Below are positions 42,552 through 50,871 of a stretch of DNA of 64,000 nt, in pieces. The stretch's first letter is position 1. The number at the start of each line of letters is the position of its first letter. Origin of the DNA: Hymenobacter oligotrophus (GTDB lineage: Bacteria; Bacteroidota; Bacteroidia; Cytophagales; Hymenobacteraceae); contig NZ_CP032317.1 of assembly GCF_003574965.1 (NCBI RefSeq), positions 3,224,001 through 3,288,000 of the forward strand, written 5' to 3'. Made by a program: the position numbers and the translations under genes. The notes under the pieces were generated by a model. That model was not told where the DNA came from and ran no database searches. It saw only the letters and a list, made by a program, of their open reading frames with translations.

Positions 42552-42609
42552 ATTATTAAAACAGAAGCGGACCGGGGCAGCTACCCCGGTCCGCTTCTGT
42601 TTTAATAAT
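42552..42609. terminator. Bidirectional terminator with 26-bp perfect arms
   Basis: Arms of 26 bp (outer ATTATTAAAACAGAAGCGG, inner ACCGGGG and complement) with a 6-nt loop CAGCTA lie between the convergent TerB-like and MscS genes, 3 bp from the mscS stop codon. AT-rich outer ends give a U tract in either direction. Confidence 0.9.
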
Positions 42610-42612
42610 GGT

Positions 42613-43776
42613 TTAGATAATCGAGCCGTCTGAGGCTTGGCCGGTGCCGGAGGTAATGCCGGGGTCGGTTACCATGCGCACCACGGTGGTGTTGGTGGCA
42701 AATACGCCCTCGTGCGCTTCCACAATTTCCAGGATGCGGTAATTCACGGCTTCTTTTACCGTGAGGTATTCGTCGTATGTAGCAACCTGCACAAAGTACT
42801 GCACCGATAAGTCGCGGCCGGCTTGGGTGAGGGCAGCCAGCTTGATCTGTACTTCTTCGGGCAAAATTTGTGGGTGCTCGTGCAAAAAGATGCGCAGATC
42901 GGCGGCAATGCCCAGCAGTTGCTCGCGGGTGGTTTCGTGGCCGAAGTTGAGCGTGAAATTTACCCGGCGGGCCGTGCGCAGCGAGAGGTTATCGAGCGGC
43001 TTGTCGATCATCGATTTGTTGGGCACCGTTACGTAGCTCTTTTCGGCGGTGCGCAGGCGCGTGCTCCGGAAGCCCACCTTCTCCACCGTGCCCGTAATGC
43101 CGCCCACCGTTACTAGGTCGCCTACCTGAAAAGGCCGGTCGAGGAAGATAGTGAACGAGGCAATAAGGTTTTCGAGGCTCTCCTTGGCTGCAAAGGCCAC
43201 CGCCAAGCCGCCGATACCTAGGCCGCCGATTAAGGCCGTTACGTTCACGTTGAATACCTGGCCCAGCATCACTAAAAAGGCAAAAATCAGAATCATCACC
43301 TTCGCAAAGTCCTTGGCGAAAGGAATGAATTGCGCGTCGAGGCGGGTGTTGGTGGAGGTGAGTAGCTCGGCTCGGCGGCGGTACACCAGCTCGGCAAAAT
43401 CGACGAGGCGCAGCACCACCCACGCCAGCGCCGATATCACCCCGATTTGGTACACGGCAAAGGCCAGGCGCTTGGGCCAAGGCTCGGAGCGGTCCAAATC
43501 GTGCGTGAACGAGGCCGGGTAATCGAGCACGTTGAAGGCCAGAAACAACGTGAACAGAAACAGCACCACCGAGAGCGGCTGAATCAGGAAATCGTTCAGC
43601 TCCTTTTCCGAAACGCCCGCCGTGTGGCGTTTGATGATGCGGAAGAAAATGCCCGAAACAATGCGCGACAACAAGCGCCGCAGGCCAAAGCCTACCAGCA
43701 GAATGGCCCCGCACAGCAGGTACTGGCCTACGGTATTGCCCAAAAACTGCTGATCCAGAAATTGTTTGGTGTTCAT
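42613..43776 (-). CDS. Mechanosensitive ion channel, MscS family
   Basis: The 387-residue product has four to five transmembrane segments (about residues 15-35, 60-80, 100-125, 155-175 and the pore helix) followed by the MscS core: ALIGGLGIGGLAVAFAAKESLENLIASF (given by its ends) as the pore-lining TM3, then the beta domain PFQVGDLVTVGGITGTVEKVGFRSTRLRTAEKS and the C-terminal alpha/beta domain. It should open under membrane tension to release solutes. The ATG at 43776 is preferred; the frame is open to 43839. The glutamate dehydrogenase-like gene is upstream in the same direction. Confidence 0.92.
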   Translation of the reverse strand: MNTKQFLDQQFLGNTVGQYLLCGAILLVGFGLRRLLSRIVSGIFFRIIKRHTAGVSEKELNDFLIQPLSVVLFLFTLFLAFNVLDYPASFTHDLDRSEPWPKRLAFAVYQIGVISALAWVVLRLVDFAELVYRRRAELLTSTNTRLDAQFIPFAKDFAKVMILIFAFLVMLGQVFNVNVTALIGGLGIGGLAVAFAAKESLENLIASFTIFLDRPFQVGDLVTVGGITGTVEKVGFRSTRLRTAEKSYVTVPNKSMIDKPLDNLSLRTARRVNFTLNFGHETTREQLLGIAADLRIFLHEHPQILPEEVQIKLAALTQAGRDLSVQYFVQVATYDEYLTVKEAVNYRILEIVEAHEGVFATNTTVVRMVTDPGITSGTGQASDGSII

Positions 43777-43861
43777 GGCAGAACAGGGGTGAAAGAAACA
43801 GCGCCGCCGCACCTTTGGCAGGCGAGGCGGCGCCGGCAAAAAGCGCGGCCGTAGCTGCCGC

Positions 43862-45088
43862 TTATACGAGTTGGCGCAGCGCTAGCTCGAACGACGTACG
43901 CGCCACTTGGTTGGTGTGGCCTTGCGAGTGCGTGCGCTCTAGGGCCCGCAAAATGGTGCGCGAAATGTCGCCGAAAATGGCTTGGTCGGTGATTTCGGCG
44001 TTGGTTTCCATGAGGTAGGCAAATACCCGCGCCATGCCGCAGTTGGCAATAAAATCGGGCACTACGGCCGTGTGGGCATCGGCAAATTCGCCGGTTGGGC
44101 CGAAGAAGATTTCCGGGTCGGCGAAGGGCACGTTGGCTCCGCAGCTGATTACCTCGAGCCCGCCCGCCAGCAGTTGCTCCACTTGCTCGCGCGTAACAAG
44201 GCGCGAGGCCGCTGCCGGCACGAATATCTCAGCCCCCGACGACCAAATTTGCTTGTTTATTTCCTCGAACGGAAGCAGGTTGTCGGCCGAAAGCGCGTTG
44301 CCTTGGCGGTTGAGCAGCAAAGCCCGGATTTCCTCGAACGAGAAGCCCTCGGGGCGCAGCAAACCACCGGCCCGGTCGATGATGCCGGTGATAATGGCAC
44401 CTTGCTGTGCCAGGTAGTAAGCGGCGGCAGCTCCTACGTTGCCCCAGCCCTGAATAATAGCGCGTTTGCCCGCTACCTCTTGCTCGGGCCATAGGCGGTA
44501 GTAGTGGCGTACGGCCTCGGCCACGCCGTAGCCGGTAATCAGGTCGGCCACGGTGTAGCGGCGGGCGCGGTCGGGCGTAAACTGCTCGTCCTCTACTACT
44601 TTAATTACGCCTTGGCGCAGTTGGCCTACTTTCTGAATCTTTTGCGGCTCGCTGGCGCGGTAGTGACCCGTAACCACGCCCTCCTGCGGGTGCCACAGGC
44701 CGTAGTCTTCGGTAATCGGAATTACCTCGTGGATTTCGTCCACGTTCAGGTCGCCGCCGGTGCCGTAGTAGTTTTTCAGCAGCGGAATAACGGCGCGGTA
44801 CCAGCGCTCCAGTACGCCGCGCTTGCGCGGGTCCTGCGGATCGAAGTTGATGCCCGATTTGGCGCCGCCAATGGCCGGCCCCGATACGGTGAACTTCACC
44901 TCCATTGTTTTGGCCAGGCTCTCTACCTCGCGCTTGTCAAGGCCCTTGCGCATGCGGGTGCCGCCGCCGGCCGCGCCGCCGCGCAGCGAGTTAATTACCA
45001 CCCAGCCTTCGGCCTCGGTTTCGGAGTCTTTCCACTCAAATACGATTTCGGGGCGTTTGTTCTCGAAGGTGGCGAGTAAGTCGCGCAT
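43862..45088 (-). CDS. Glu/Leu/Phe/Val dehydrogenase family protein
   Basis: The 408-residue product has the substrate-domain motif GPAIGGAKSGINFDPQDPRKRG with catalytic Lys77, the GTGGDLNVDE acidic loop and the NAD-binding GWGNVGAAAAYYL. It is longer than leucine dehydrogenase and differs from bacterial glutamate dehydrogenase in the loop after the catalytic Lys. It would deaminate an amino acid with NAD(P), but the preferred substrate is open. The start was set at ATG 45088; the frame is open to 45235. Two more family members are in the window (28.6 and 63.3 kb). Confidence 0.9.
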   Translation of the reverse strand: MRDLLATFENKRPEIVFEWKDSETEAEGWVVINSLRGGAAGGGTRMRKGLDKREVESLAKTMEVKFTVSGPAIGGAKSGINFDPQDPRKRGVLERWYRAVIPLLKNYYGTGGDLNVDEIHEVIPITEDYGLWHPQEGVVTGHYRASEPQKIQKVGQLRQGVIKVVEDEQFTPDRARRYTVADLITGYGVAEAVRHYYRLWPEQEVAGKRAIIQGWGNVGAAAAYYLAQQGAIITGIIDRAGGLLRPEGFSFEEIRALLLNRQGNALSADNLLPFEEINKQIWSSGAEIFVPAAASRLVTREQVEQLLAGGLEVISCGANVPFADPEIFFGPTGEFADAHTAVVPDFIANCGMARVFAYLMETNAEITDQAIFGDISRTILRALERTHSQGHTNQVARTSFELALRQLV

Positions 45089-45353
45089 AATCAGCGGGTA
45101 GGAGGTTGGGTGGGAGAAAGCGGTATGCCAACAGGCCAATAGCACTGGGTGCCCTGGCCGGTGCCCAAAGGTACAGCGACCTAGGCATTGGGCCGAAAAA
45201 TACCTGAGCCGTAAACTCCCCTTGAAAGGCAGCATTCGCGGAAACGGCCAAAAATTTCGGCTGCGGGGCGCTTGTATAGGAACTTTAGACTATAGGAAGC
45301 ACGTATTACGCGTACTGCACACCCAGAGTAATATTTCCACCTTGCAAGCCTCC

Positions 45354-45662
45354 ATGAAACCACTGCTTTCGCGCGTAGAATCCAAGAAAGTGGATAAGGC
45401 TGCCGCGATGCTCAAAGTGCTGGCTCACCCCAAGCGTTTGGCCATCGTTGATTTGCTCGGCAAAGAAGATAAAATGACCGTGACGGAAATCTACCGCACG
45501 CTCGGATTACCCCAAGCCATAGCTTCTCAGCACCTTATTACACTCAAAGACCGCGGCATCTTATCGTCGTTCAAGGTCGGTACCAAAATCTACTACTCCC
45601 TGTCTATCCCCAAACTGCTCGACGTGATTGACACGCTCGAGGGGTGCTGCGATACGATGTAA
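45354..45662 (+). CDS. ArsR/SmtB-family transcriptional regulator
   Basis: The 102-residue product is a winged helix-turn-helix regulator: LKVLAHPKRLAIVDLLG, MTVTEIYRTLGLPQAIASQHLITLKDRGILSSFKVG (given by its ends) and YYSL. The metal-binding ELCVCDL motif of ArsR is absent; a CC pair in the C-terminus (EGCCDTM) is the only obvious cysteine cluster. It may sense metal, redox or nothing known. It is divergent from the GDH-like gene and is followed by a strong terminator. The start was set at ATG 45354. Confidence 0.88.
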   Translation: MKPLLSRVESKKVDKAAAMLKVLAHPKRLAIVDLLGKEDKMTVTEIYRTLGLPQAIASQHLITLKDRGILSSFKVGTKIYYSLSIPKLLDVIDTLEGCCDTM

Positions 45663-45692
45663 AAGGGATTACCACCCAAGCCTAGCTTTACC

Positions 45693-45742
45693 AAAAGCTC
45701 GAAGGCCCTGCTTCTAACCACGAAGCGGGGCCTTCGAGCTTT
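45693..45742 (+). terminator. Terminator after the ArsR-type gene
   Basis: AAAAGCTCGAAGGCCC and the complement GGGCCTTCGAGCTTTT form a long stem with an inner TGCTTC/GAAGCG extension (one G-U type mismatch) and a 7-nt loop. Confidence 0.88.
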
Positions 45743-45810
45743 TGGGTAATTGTGCCCGAACGCCGTACCGAGCTTGTCGGGGAATTTTGCGTGCTGACGC
45801 CCAATAGTAT

Positions 45811-46058
45811 TGTCATCCTGAGCCTAAGCGAAGGACCTTATCACGCCAGAGTCTCACGAAACCCCTCCGGAGCAACGCCCCCTGCCTCGCTCTATGCGCG
45901 ACATAGAAGAGAGAAAGGGTGGTTAGTATCCGGCGTCAGCACGCGAGATGTCTCGACTTCGCTCGACATGACAACGAACCTAGGTCGCCAGGCTCCTTCT
46001 TTTCCGGAGGAGAGGGAGCCTGGCGTGATAAGGTCCTTCGCTTAGGCTCAAGATGACA
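45811..46058. repeat. Dispersed TGTCATCCTGAGC repeat, inverted pair with inner copies
   Basis: The left end (45811-45847, TGTCATCCTGAGCCTAAGCG then AAGGACCTTATCACGCC) and the right end (46022-46058) are inverted with one mismatch in 37 bp. Between them lie a GAGATGTCTCGACTTCGC copy of related wording and a CGCCAGGCTCC/GGAGCCTGGCG hairpin. The same unit recurs at 59730-59830. This and the REP-like hairpin explain the gene-free stretch 45743-46153; an open frame here is not a gene. Confidence 0.75.
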
Positions 46059-46090
46059 GGCAATATCATCCGGTAAGACGCCTAAACGAC

Positions 46091-46119
46091 AGCGCCCCCG
46101 CGGGGAGCGGGGGCGCTAC
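46091..46119 (-). repeat. REP-like hairpin with GTAG head
   Basis: On the minus strand TGTAGCGC (46120-46113) leads into an 11-bp palindrome AGCGCCCCCGC/GCGGGGGCGCT with a 5-nt loop. The TGTAGCGC head is shared with the BIME at 15708. It lies 34 bp past the hemA stop codon and has no T tract, so it is less likely to be a plain terminator. Confidence 0.55.
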
Positions 46120-46153
46120 ATCGAATAGGTGGCAAGTGCAGTGGTAAGGCGAG

Positions 46154-47428
46154 CTAGGCAGTGGCCTGTTGGCGTTCCAGGTCGAAGAGGTCGTTGAGCA
46201 CGTCAATCATCTGGTCGGCGTCGTCGCGCTTGCAGGCGGCTTTCAGCTGCAGTACATGCTGCTTCAGAATCTTCTGCATCAGCGACTTGGTAACGTCGTC
46301 AAGGCGCTTCGCTTCTTCGGCCGATACCTTCTTCTGGTAGCGGTCCAGTTCCTCCTGACGCAGTTGCTCGAGCGCGCCTTTGATTTTCTGGATTACCGGT
46401 GATACCATCATCTCGCGGCTCCACTCGTCGAGGCCGGCAATGCTCTCGCCGATGATGGCGCGCACGTGCGGCACGGCCGCGAGGCGGCGCTCCAGCGCTT
46501 CGGAAGCGCGGCCCTGAATGGCGTCGATGTTGTAGAGCAGAATGCCGGGTACTTCCTCTACCTCGGGCTCGATGCTGCGCGGCACCGACAAATCGATGAA
46601 GAACTTGTAGCTGAGTACCTCGAGGCGGCTCACCATCTCGGCCGTAAAGTACGGCGTGTCGCGGGCGATGGAAGAAATAACCACGTCGGCGTCCTGCAGC
46701 GCCTCGGCCAAGTTTTCGAAGTCGATAACCTTCAGGCCTTCGCACTCTTCGGCCAGCAGCTCGGCTTTGGAGCGGGTGCGGTTGCAGATGGTGACATCGG
46801 CAAACGACTTGTTATTGGTGAGGTGGCGGCACACATCGGCACCAATTTCACCTAGGCCAACCACCAGCACGCGGGGGCTGGCAAAATCGGTGGTGAGTTC
46901 CTCCACCAGCTCCACGGCGGCGTAGGAGGTAGAGGCAGCCCCGTCGCGGAACGAGGTTTCCTGCTGCACGCGCTTGTTGGTGAAAAACACCGAGTGCATG
47001 ATGCGGTGCAGGAAGGGCCCGGCCGCATCGGCATCGGCCGACCACTGGTAGGCCATCTTCACCTGGTTGGCGATTTGTAGGTCGCCAACTACTTGCGCGT
47101 CGAGGCCCATCGCTACCTCAAAAAGGTGCTGCGCGGCCTTGTCGGCGGTGTTGTAGAGGTTGAAGTACTCGTAGTAAGCCACCATGTCGGCCACGCCCTT
47201 CAAGTTGCCCAGCGCCTCAATAATGGCGGGGCTTTGGTCGCGGTCGGAGGCGTAATAGATTTCGGTACGGTTGCAGGTGCTCAGCACGAGCAGATCGGAC
47301 AAGCCGAGCTCCTGATGAAGCGTGTCGAGAAAGCGACGGCAGGCCGGTTCATCCAACGCAATCAGCTCGCGAATCGCGAGCGGGGCGGTTTTATAGGATA
47401 GCCCTACGGCCTTAAACGGGTGGGTCAT
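46154..47428 (-). CDS. hemA: Glutamyl-tRNA reductase
   Basis: The 424-residue product reduces glutamyl-tRNA to glutamate-1-semialdehyde, the first step of tetrapyrrole synthesis. The catalytic Cys52 lies in STCNRTEIY; the NADPH loop GLGEIGADV and the dimerisation helices at the C-terminus are present. The frame is open to a TTG at 47464, but an exact -7 box at 47462-47469 overlaps that codon, so the ATG at 47428 (MTHPFKAVGLSYKTAPL) is the start. The gene is transcribed alone. Confidence 0.94.
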   Translation of the reverse strand: MTHPFKAVGLSYKTAPLAIRELIALDEPACRRFLDTLHQELGLSDLLVLSTCNRTEIYYASDRDQSPAIIEALGNLKGVADMVAYYEYFNLYNTADKAAQHLFEVAMGLDAQVVGDLQIANQVKMAYQWSADADAAGPFLHRIMHSVFFTNKRVQQETSFRDGAASTSYAAVELVEELTTDFASPRVLVVGLGEIGADVCRHLTNNKSFADVTICNRTRSKAELLAEECEGLKVIDFENLAEALQDADVVISSIARDTPYFTAEMVSRLEVLSYKFFIDLSVPRSIEPEVEEVPGILLYNIDAIQGRASEALERRLAAVPHVRAIIGESIAGLDEWSREMMVSPVIQKIKGALEQLRQEELDRYQKKVSAEEAKRLDDVTKSLMQKILKQHVLQLKAACKRDDADQMIDVLNDLFDLERQQATA

Positions 47429-47461
47429 AGCTGGTGCTACGGGCGACGTAGAAGTGGAATG

Positions 47462-47469
47462 CAAAATTA
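47462..47469 (-). promoter_or_regulatory. -7 box of hemA
   Basis: The minus strand reads TAATTTTG, an exact TAnnTTTG match, 34 bp before the ATG at 47428. The gene-free stretch 47429-47867 otherwise holds a TTTAACGTTAAA palindrome (47530-47541), a small GTTGAT/ATCAAC hairpin followed by TTTTTGG (47571-47593) and two CCTAGG sites. Confidence 0.55.
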
Positions 47470-47867
47470 CGGCGCAATTCGCTAGGGAAAAACACCGAAA
47501 AATGTAAAGCGGTTCGGGCAGAGGCTGAAGTAGGCTTATTTAACGTTAAAGCGGCTTTGGCGCTCGGCGAGTTGATAAAAATCAACTTTTTGGGGCCGCC
47601 GAAACGCCTTGCCAACAACACGTTAAACGTACTACCGAAGCGCGCGTTGGTCAATCGCCTAATCATGTGATGAGCCAGAGCTTGTTGAAAAAATACCGGC
47701 GTCACCCCGGCACCGTGCACCCCTCGCGGGCCCTAGGTGTTCGGCGAGGCCCCGCTGCATTGCAGGCCAACCCGGCATCGGTAGGCCTAGGTGCTGCGTA
47801 CTTTCGCAACCATGCAAGCGTTGCCGGTAGCTAACCGGTTAGCGGTTGCTGTTGTTTGTTTTTGCCT

Positions 47868-49052
47868 GTGCTTCCCATCTACGACCAAAAATCCCGGATT
47901 AAGCTGCTCATCGTGGTAATGGCGCTGGTAATCGGTGCCGTTACGGTGGTGTATACCAATTTGCTGGTGCGCCGCCTCTCGGAGCGCGAGCAGCAGCAAA
48001 TCGACTTGTATGCCAAGGCCTTGCGCTTTGTCATCAACTCCGAGTCCGACGACACGAACATTCAGTTTGCCTCCACCGAAATCATTGAGGCCAACAAAAC
48101 CATTCCGGTAATCTGGGCCGATGCCGAGGGCACGGTGCTCGATTACCGCAACCTCGATGTGCCGGCCCGCCTCAACGAAGCCGAACGCGAGCGGCTGCTG
48201 CACCGCGAAATCGACGAAATGCGTAGCCAGCACCCGCCCATTGTAGTGGAGCTGGGCGCCGGGTTGCGTAACTACATTTATTACAAAGATTCAGTGATTC
48301 TAAGCCAGTTGCGCACATATCCGCTGGTGCAGCTGGCCGTTATTGCCTCATTGGCGGTAGTGGCGTACTTCGCCTTCAGCTACTCGCGCCGGGCCGAGCA
48401 AAACCGCGTGTGGGTGGGCTTGGCCAAGGAAACCGCGCACCAGCTGGGCACCCCGCTCAGCAGCCTGATGGCCTGGCAGAGCTACATGAAGGATTCGCCT
48501 AGGTTCGAGGGCGAGCCGGTGGTGGAGGAGCTGGCCAAGGACATCCGTCGGCTCGAAATTATCACGGAGCGCTTCTCCAACATCGGCTCGGTGCCGGTGC
48601 TCAAGGACGAGGACATTTACCAAGTGGCCGAGCGCGCCGTGGATTACCTCAAGGTGCGGGTATCGCGCAAGGTGGTTTTCAAAGTTGAAAGCTTGCTGCC
48701 GCCCGGCGCTACGGCCCGCGTGAACGTGCCGCTGCTGGAGTGGGTAATCGAGAACGTGTGTAAAAACGCCGTCGATGCCATGGATGGCCGCGGCTCCATT
48801 ACGCTGGTGCTGCGCCACGGCGGCCGCAACCACAAGCAAATTGCCCTCGACATTACCGACACCGGCAAAGGCATCCCTAAGAGCAAGTTCGAAACAGTGT
48901 TTTTGCCGGGCTACACCACCAAAAAGCGCGGTTGGGGCCTAGGGCTGGCCTTGGCCAAGCGCATCATCGAGAACTACCACAAAGGCCGGTTGTACGTGCG
49001 TTGGTCGGAGGTGGGCAAGGGTACTACCTTCCGGGTGCTGCTGAATGCCTAG
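47868..49052 (+). CDS. Sensor histidine kinase
   Basis: The 394-residue product starts at GTG (MLPIYDQKSRIKLL) and has two transmembrane helices (about residues 10-30 and 145-165) flanking an extracytoplasmic sensor region, then a HisKA-type helix with phospho-acceptor His191 in KETAHQLGTPLSSL and an HATPase_c domain with ENVCKNAVDAMDGRG (N box), DITDTGKGIP (G1) and GWGLGLALAKRI (G2). The His is followed by Gln rather than the usual Glu, as in many Bacteroidota kinases. No response regulator gene is adjacent, so it is an orphan kinase. Confidence 0.88.
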   Translation: MLPIYDQKSRIKLLIVVMALVIGAVTVVYTNLLVRRLSEREQQQIDLYAKALRFVINSESDDTNIQFASTEIIEANKTIPVIWADAEGTVLDYRNLDVPARLNEAERERLLHREIDEMRSQHPPIVVELGAGLRNYIYYKDSVILSQLRTYPLVQLAVIASLAVVAYFAFSYSRRAEQNRVWVGLAKETAHQLGTPLSSLMAWQSYMKDSPRFEGEPVVEELAKDIRRLEIITERFSNIGSVPVLKDEDIYQVAERAVDYLKVRVSRKVVFKVESLLPPGATARVNVPLLEWVIENVCKNAVDAMDGRGSITLVLRHGGRNHKQIALDITDTGKGIPKSKFETVFLPGYTTKKRGWGLGLALAKRIIENYHKGRLYVRWSEVGKGTTFRVLLNA

Positions 49053-49056
49053 GCGT

Positions 49057-49074
49057 GCTAAAGCCCGCGCTACA
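49057..49074 (-). repeat. Degenerate REP-like sequence
   Basis: The minus strand reads GTGTAGCGCGGGCTTTAG, sharing the 10-mer TGTAGCGCGG with the REP/BIME at 15708, but the palindrome is broken on its right side. It lies between the convergent kinase and CrtC-like genes. Confidence 0.4.
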
Positions 49075-49089
49075 CCGCGAGGCATTGCG

Positions 49090-50208
49090 CTACTGCGCAG
49101 CGCCTTCGGCAGCCGCTGCGGCAGCGCCACCAGGGCGGCGTGGCTCTTTGCGGTTGGTAATTTCTACGTAGCTGTTGCCGCTTACGGGCTTGCCGTGGTG
49201 CGTGCCAGTTACGCGGCACATGCCTTCCCAGTAGGGCAGCTTAATGCCGGCAATCAGCTTTAGCACCAGCTCTTGGTCGTTCATTACGGGCTCCACGAGC
49301 AAGTCGTAGCCTTTGCTGGGCACGCGCACGCGCCACTTGGCTGGGTAGCGCAAGCCGGTTTTGGGGCTTTTCCACCACGCCAGGGTTTCCAGCTGAAAGT
49401 CCTTCTCGCCCAGGTGCGTGTTTTCGTTGGCAGTGGAGTTGTGCGAGCCGCCTCCTAGGTACTGGCCGGTGTTTTTGTTGTACACGGTGTACAGCATCAG
49501 CTCCTCGCGCGGCTCGTCGAGCTGAATGCTAAACCAGTCCCAGCCAATGTCTTTGCGCGTAACGGAGCCGCAGTTCCACTGCCGGTCGTACCACAGCTCC
49601 CCGGCCACGGGGCGGGCCTGGCCATCTAGGGTAAGCGTGCCGCGGGTGCTGAGGCGCGGGTAGCTGTAATAGCCGGCGGTGGCAATGTTGCCGTAGTTTT
49701 CGTAGCCGGTGCCGCCGTGCAGCAGCAAGGGCTTGGCGGGCACGGTGGTCAGGTTCAGCCCGAAGCCGGGTTGGCTTACCATGTTGGCCTGCAACTGGTA
49801 CTTGCCCTCTTGGCCGCGCAGCGCCCAGGTTTGGTTTTTCTTCTGCAGGCGCAGGTTCAGGGGCAGGGTAGCGGGCAGCTCATCGGCCAGGCCGCTCCAC
49901 TTATAATCGTACCGGAAGCTTTTTTGCTGCGGGTCCGTCAGGGCCACGTTCACCATCAGGTGGTCCTTCTTGCCGGTGGGGTTGAAGTGGAAGAACACGT
50001 ACTCCAGCCCGTAGGTGTGGCCCGAAAGCGAATCGCGCAGATGACCTGTGAAGTACCACCACTCCAGCGAGTTGCGCGGGTGCACGGCTTCTTCCTGCGG
50101 CAGTTTGGCCTGCTGGTTGAACACATCGTGCTTGGTGGTGGGCTTGAGCGAACAGGCGGGGCTGAGCAGTGTCAGCAGCAAGGCGGCCGGGAGCAGCTTA
50201 TTCATCAT
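49090..50208 (-). CDS. CrtC/AttH-like lipocalin-type lipoprotein
   Basis: The 372-residue product begins MMNKLLPAALLLTLLSPACS, a lipoprotein signal with the lipobox Cys. The mature part follows the CrtC/AttH two-domain lipocalin-like fold: HPRNSLEWWYFTGHLRDS, GLEYVFFHFN, GGTGYENYGNIATAGYYSYPR, GELWYDRQWN, DWFSIQLD. Relatives act as carotenoid 1,2-hydratases or have unknown functions; no carotenoid genes are nearby. The C-terminus is an Ala/Gly-rich tail. A hypothetical gene precedes it in the same direction. Confidence 0.82.
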   Translation of the reverse strand: MMNKLLPAALLLTLLSPACSLKPTTKHDVFNQQAKLPQEEAVHPRNSLEWWYFTGHLRDSLSGHTYGLEYVFFHFNPTGKKDHLMVNVALTDPQQKSFRYDYKWSGLADELPATLPLNLRLQKKNQTWALRGQEGKYQLQANMVSQPGFGLNLTTVPAKPLLLHGGTGYENYGNIATAGYYSYPRLSTRGTLTLDGQARPVAGELWYDRQWNCGSVTRKDIGWDWFSIQLDEPREELMLYTVYNKNTGQYLGGGSHNSTANENTHLGEKDFQLETLAWWKSPKTGLRYPAKWRVRVPSKGYDLLVEPVMNDQELVLKLIAGIKLPYWEGMCRVTGTHHGKPVSGNSYVEITNRKEPRRPGGAAAAAAEGAAQ

Positions 50209-50291
50209 GGCCTTGGCATAAGCTGCTGACATGCCGAAAGGTTTCAGCTGAGCTGCACCTGCCTGCAGCGGCTGGCCCCGCGGGCTGCTCT

Positions 50292-50714
50292 TTATTGCTG
50301 GGCCGAGCGCAGATGGCGGACTTCTTCGGGGCATAGCAAGTTCAGGGTGATGGGCCCTGGGGCAAACAAATTCTTGCCCGCCGACACTTTGGTGTAGGGT
50401 GGCAGGTTTACGCTCACCTCGTCGTGCCCCACGCGCAAGGCTTTGTCAAGCGGAATATTCAGGTGAAAACGACCGTCGGGTTGGGTGTACACGGTGAGGC
50501 GCAGGCGCTTGAAACGCACCGGAATGCGGGCGGGCCGTGGGCCCCGGTAGCCGCTTACGTAGCCCCAGCAATACACCGAGTCGGGGCTTGTTAAGTGCGC
50601 CTCAGTTGGAGCTGCAGCGCCGGAATGCGTGTAATCAAGCGGTAATAAGTGAGGGGATGATACAGCAAGTATGGAGAGAAATACGAAGTAGGTAAATGGA
50701 TTTTCAATAAGCAT
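50292..50714 (-). CDS. Hypothetical protein with carboxypeptidase-regulatory-like domain
   Basis: The 140-residue product has a hydrophobic N-terminus (MLIENPFTYFVFLSILAVSS), likely a signal or anchor, followed by a beta-sandwich pattern: VYCWGYVSGYRGPRPARIPVRFKRLRLTVYTQPDGRFHLNIP (given by its ends), which resembles a carboxypeptidase regulatory-like or transthyretin-type domain. The function is unknown. The ATG at 50714 is used because it gives a membrane-type N-terminus; the frame is open to 50798. It may be transcribed with the CrtC-like gene 84 bp downstream. Confidence 0.65.
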   Translation of the reverse strand: MLIENPFTYFVFLSILAVSSPHLLPLDYTHSGAAAPTEAHLTSPDSVYCWGYVSGYRGPRPARIPVRFKRLRLTVYTQPDGRFHLNIPLDKALRVGHDEVSVNLPPYTKVSAGKNLFAPGPITLNLLCPEEVRHLRSAQQ

Positions 50715-50839
50715 ACAATAAGGTTTGCGGATAGATGATGCTTGTTTCAAAAGCAAAGAAAGTAGCCAAAACAACGCTGAGTAGCAGCACAGCAGCATCG
50801 CGAAGCCTTGGATGCGTGCAGCCCCGGCGCATTATTTTC

Positions 50840-50848
50840 TATCTTTTG
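50840..50848 (+). promoter_or_regulatory. -7 box-like element of the permease gene
   Basis: TATCTTTTG differs from TAnnTTTG only by one extra base, 24 bp before the TTG start at 50872. Confidence 0.4.
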
Positions 50849-50871
50849 CCCCTTATTTCACCCAATTCGCC

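Noticed and set aside
45752-46045. Open frame of 97 codons in the spacer before hemA
   Set aside because: It lies almost entirely within the dispersed TGTCATCCTGAGC repeat block and shows no domain or typical codon use.
47412-47720. Minus-strand open frame of 102 codons upstream of hemA
   Set aside because: It covers the hemA promoter, overlaps the hemA 5' end in another frame and has no family features.
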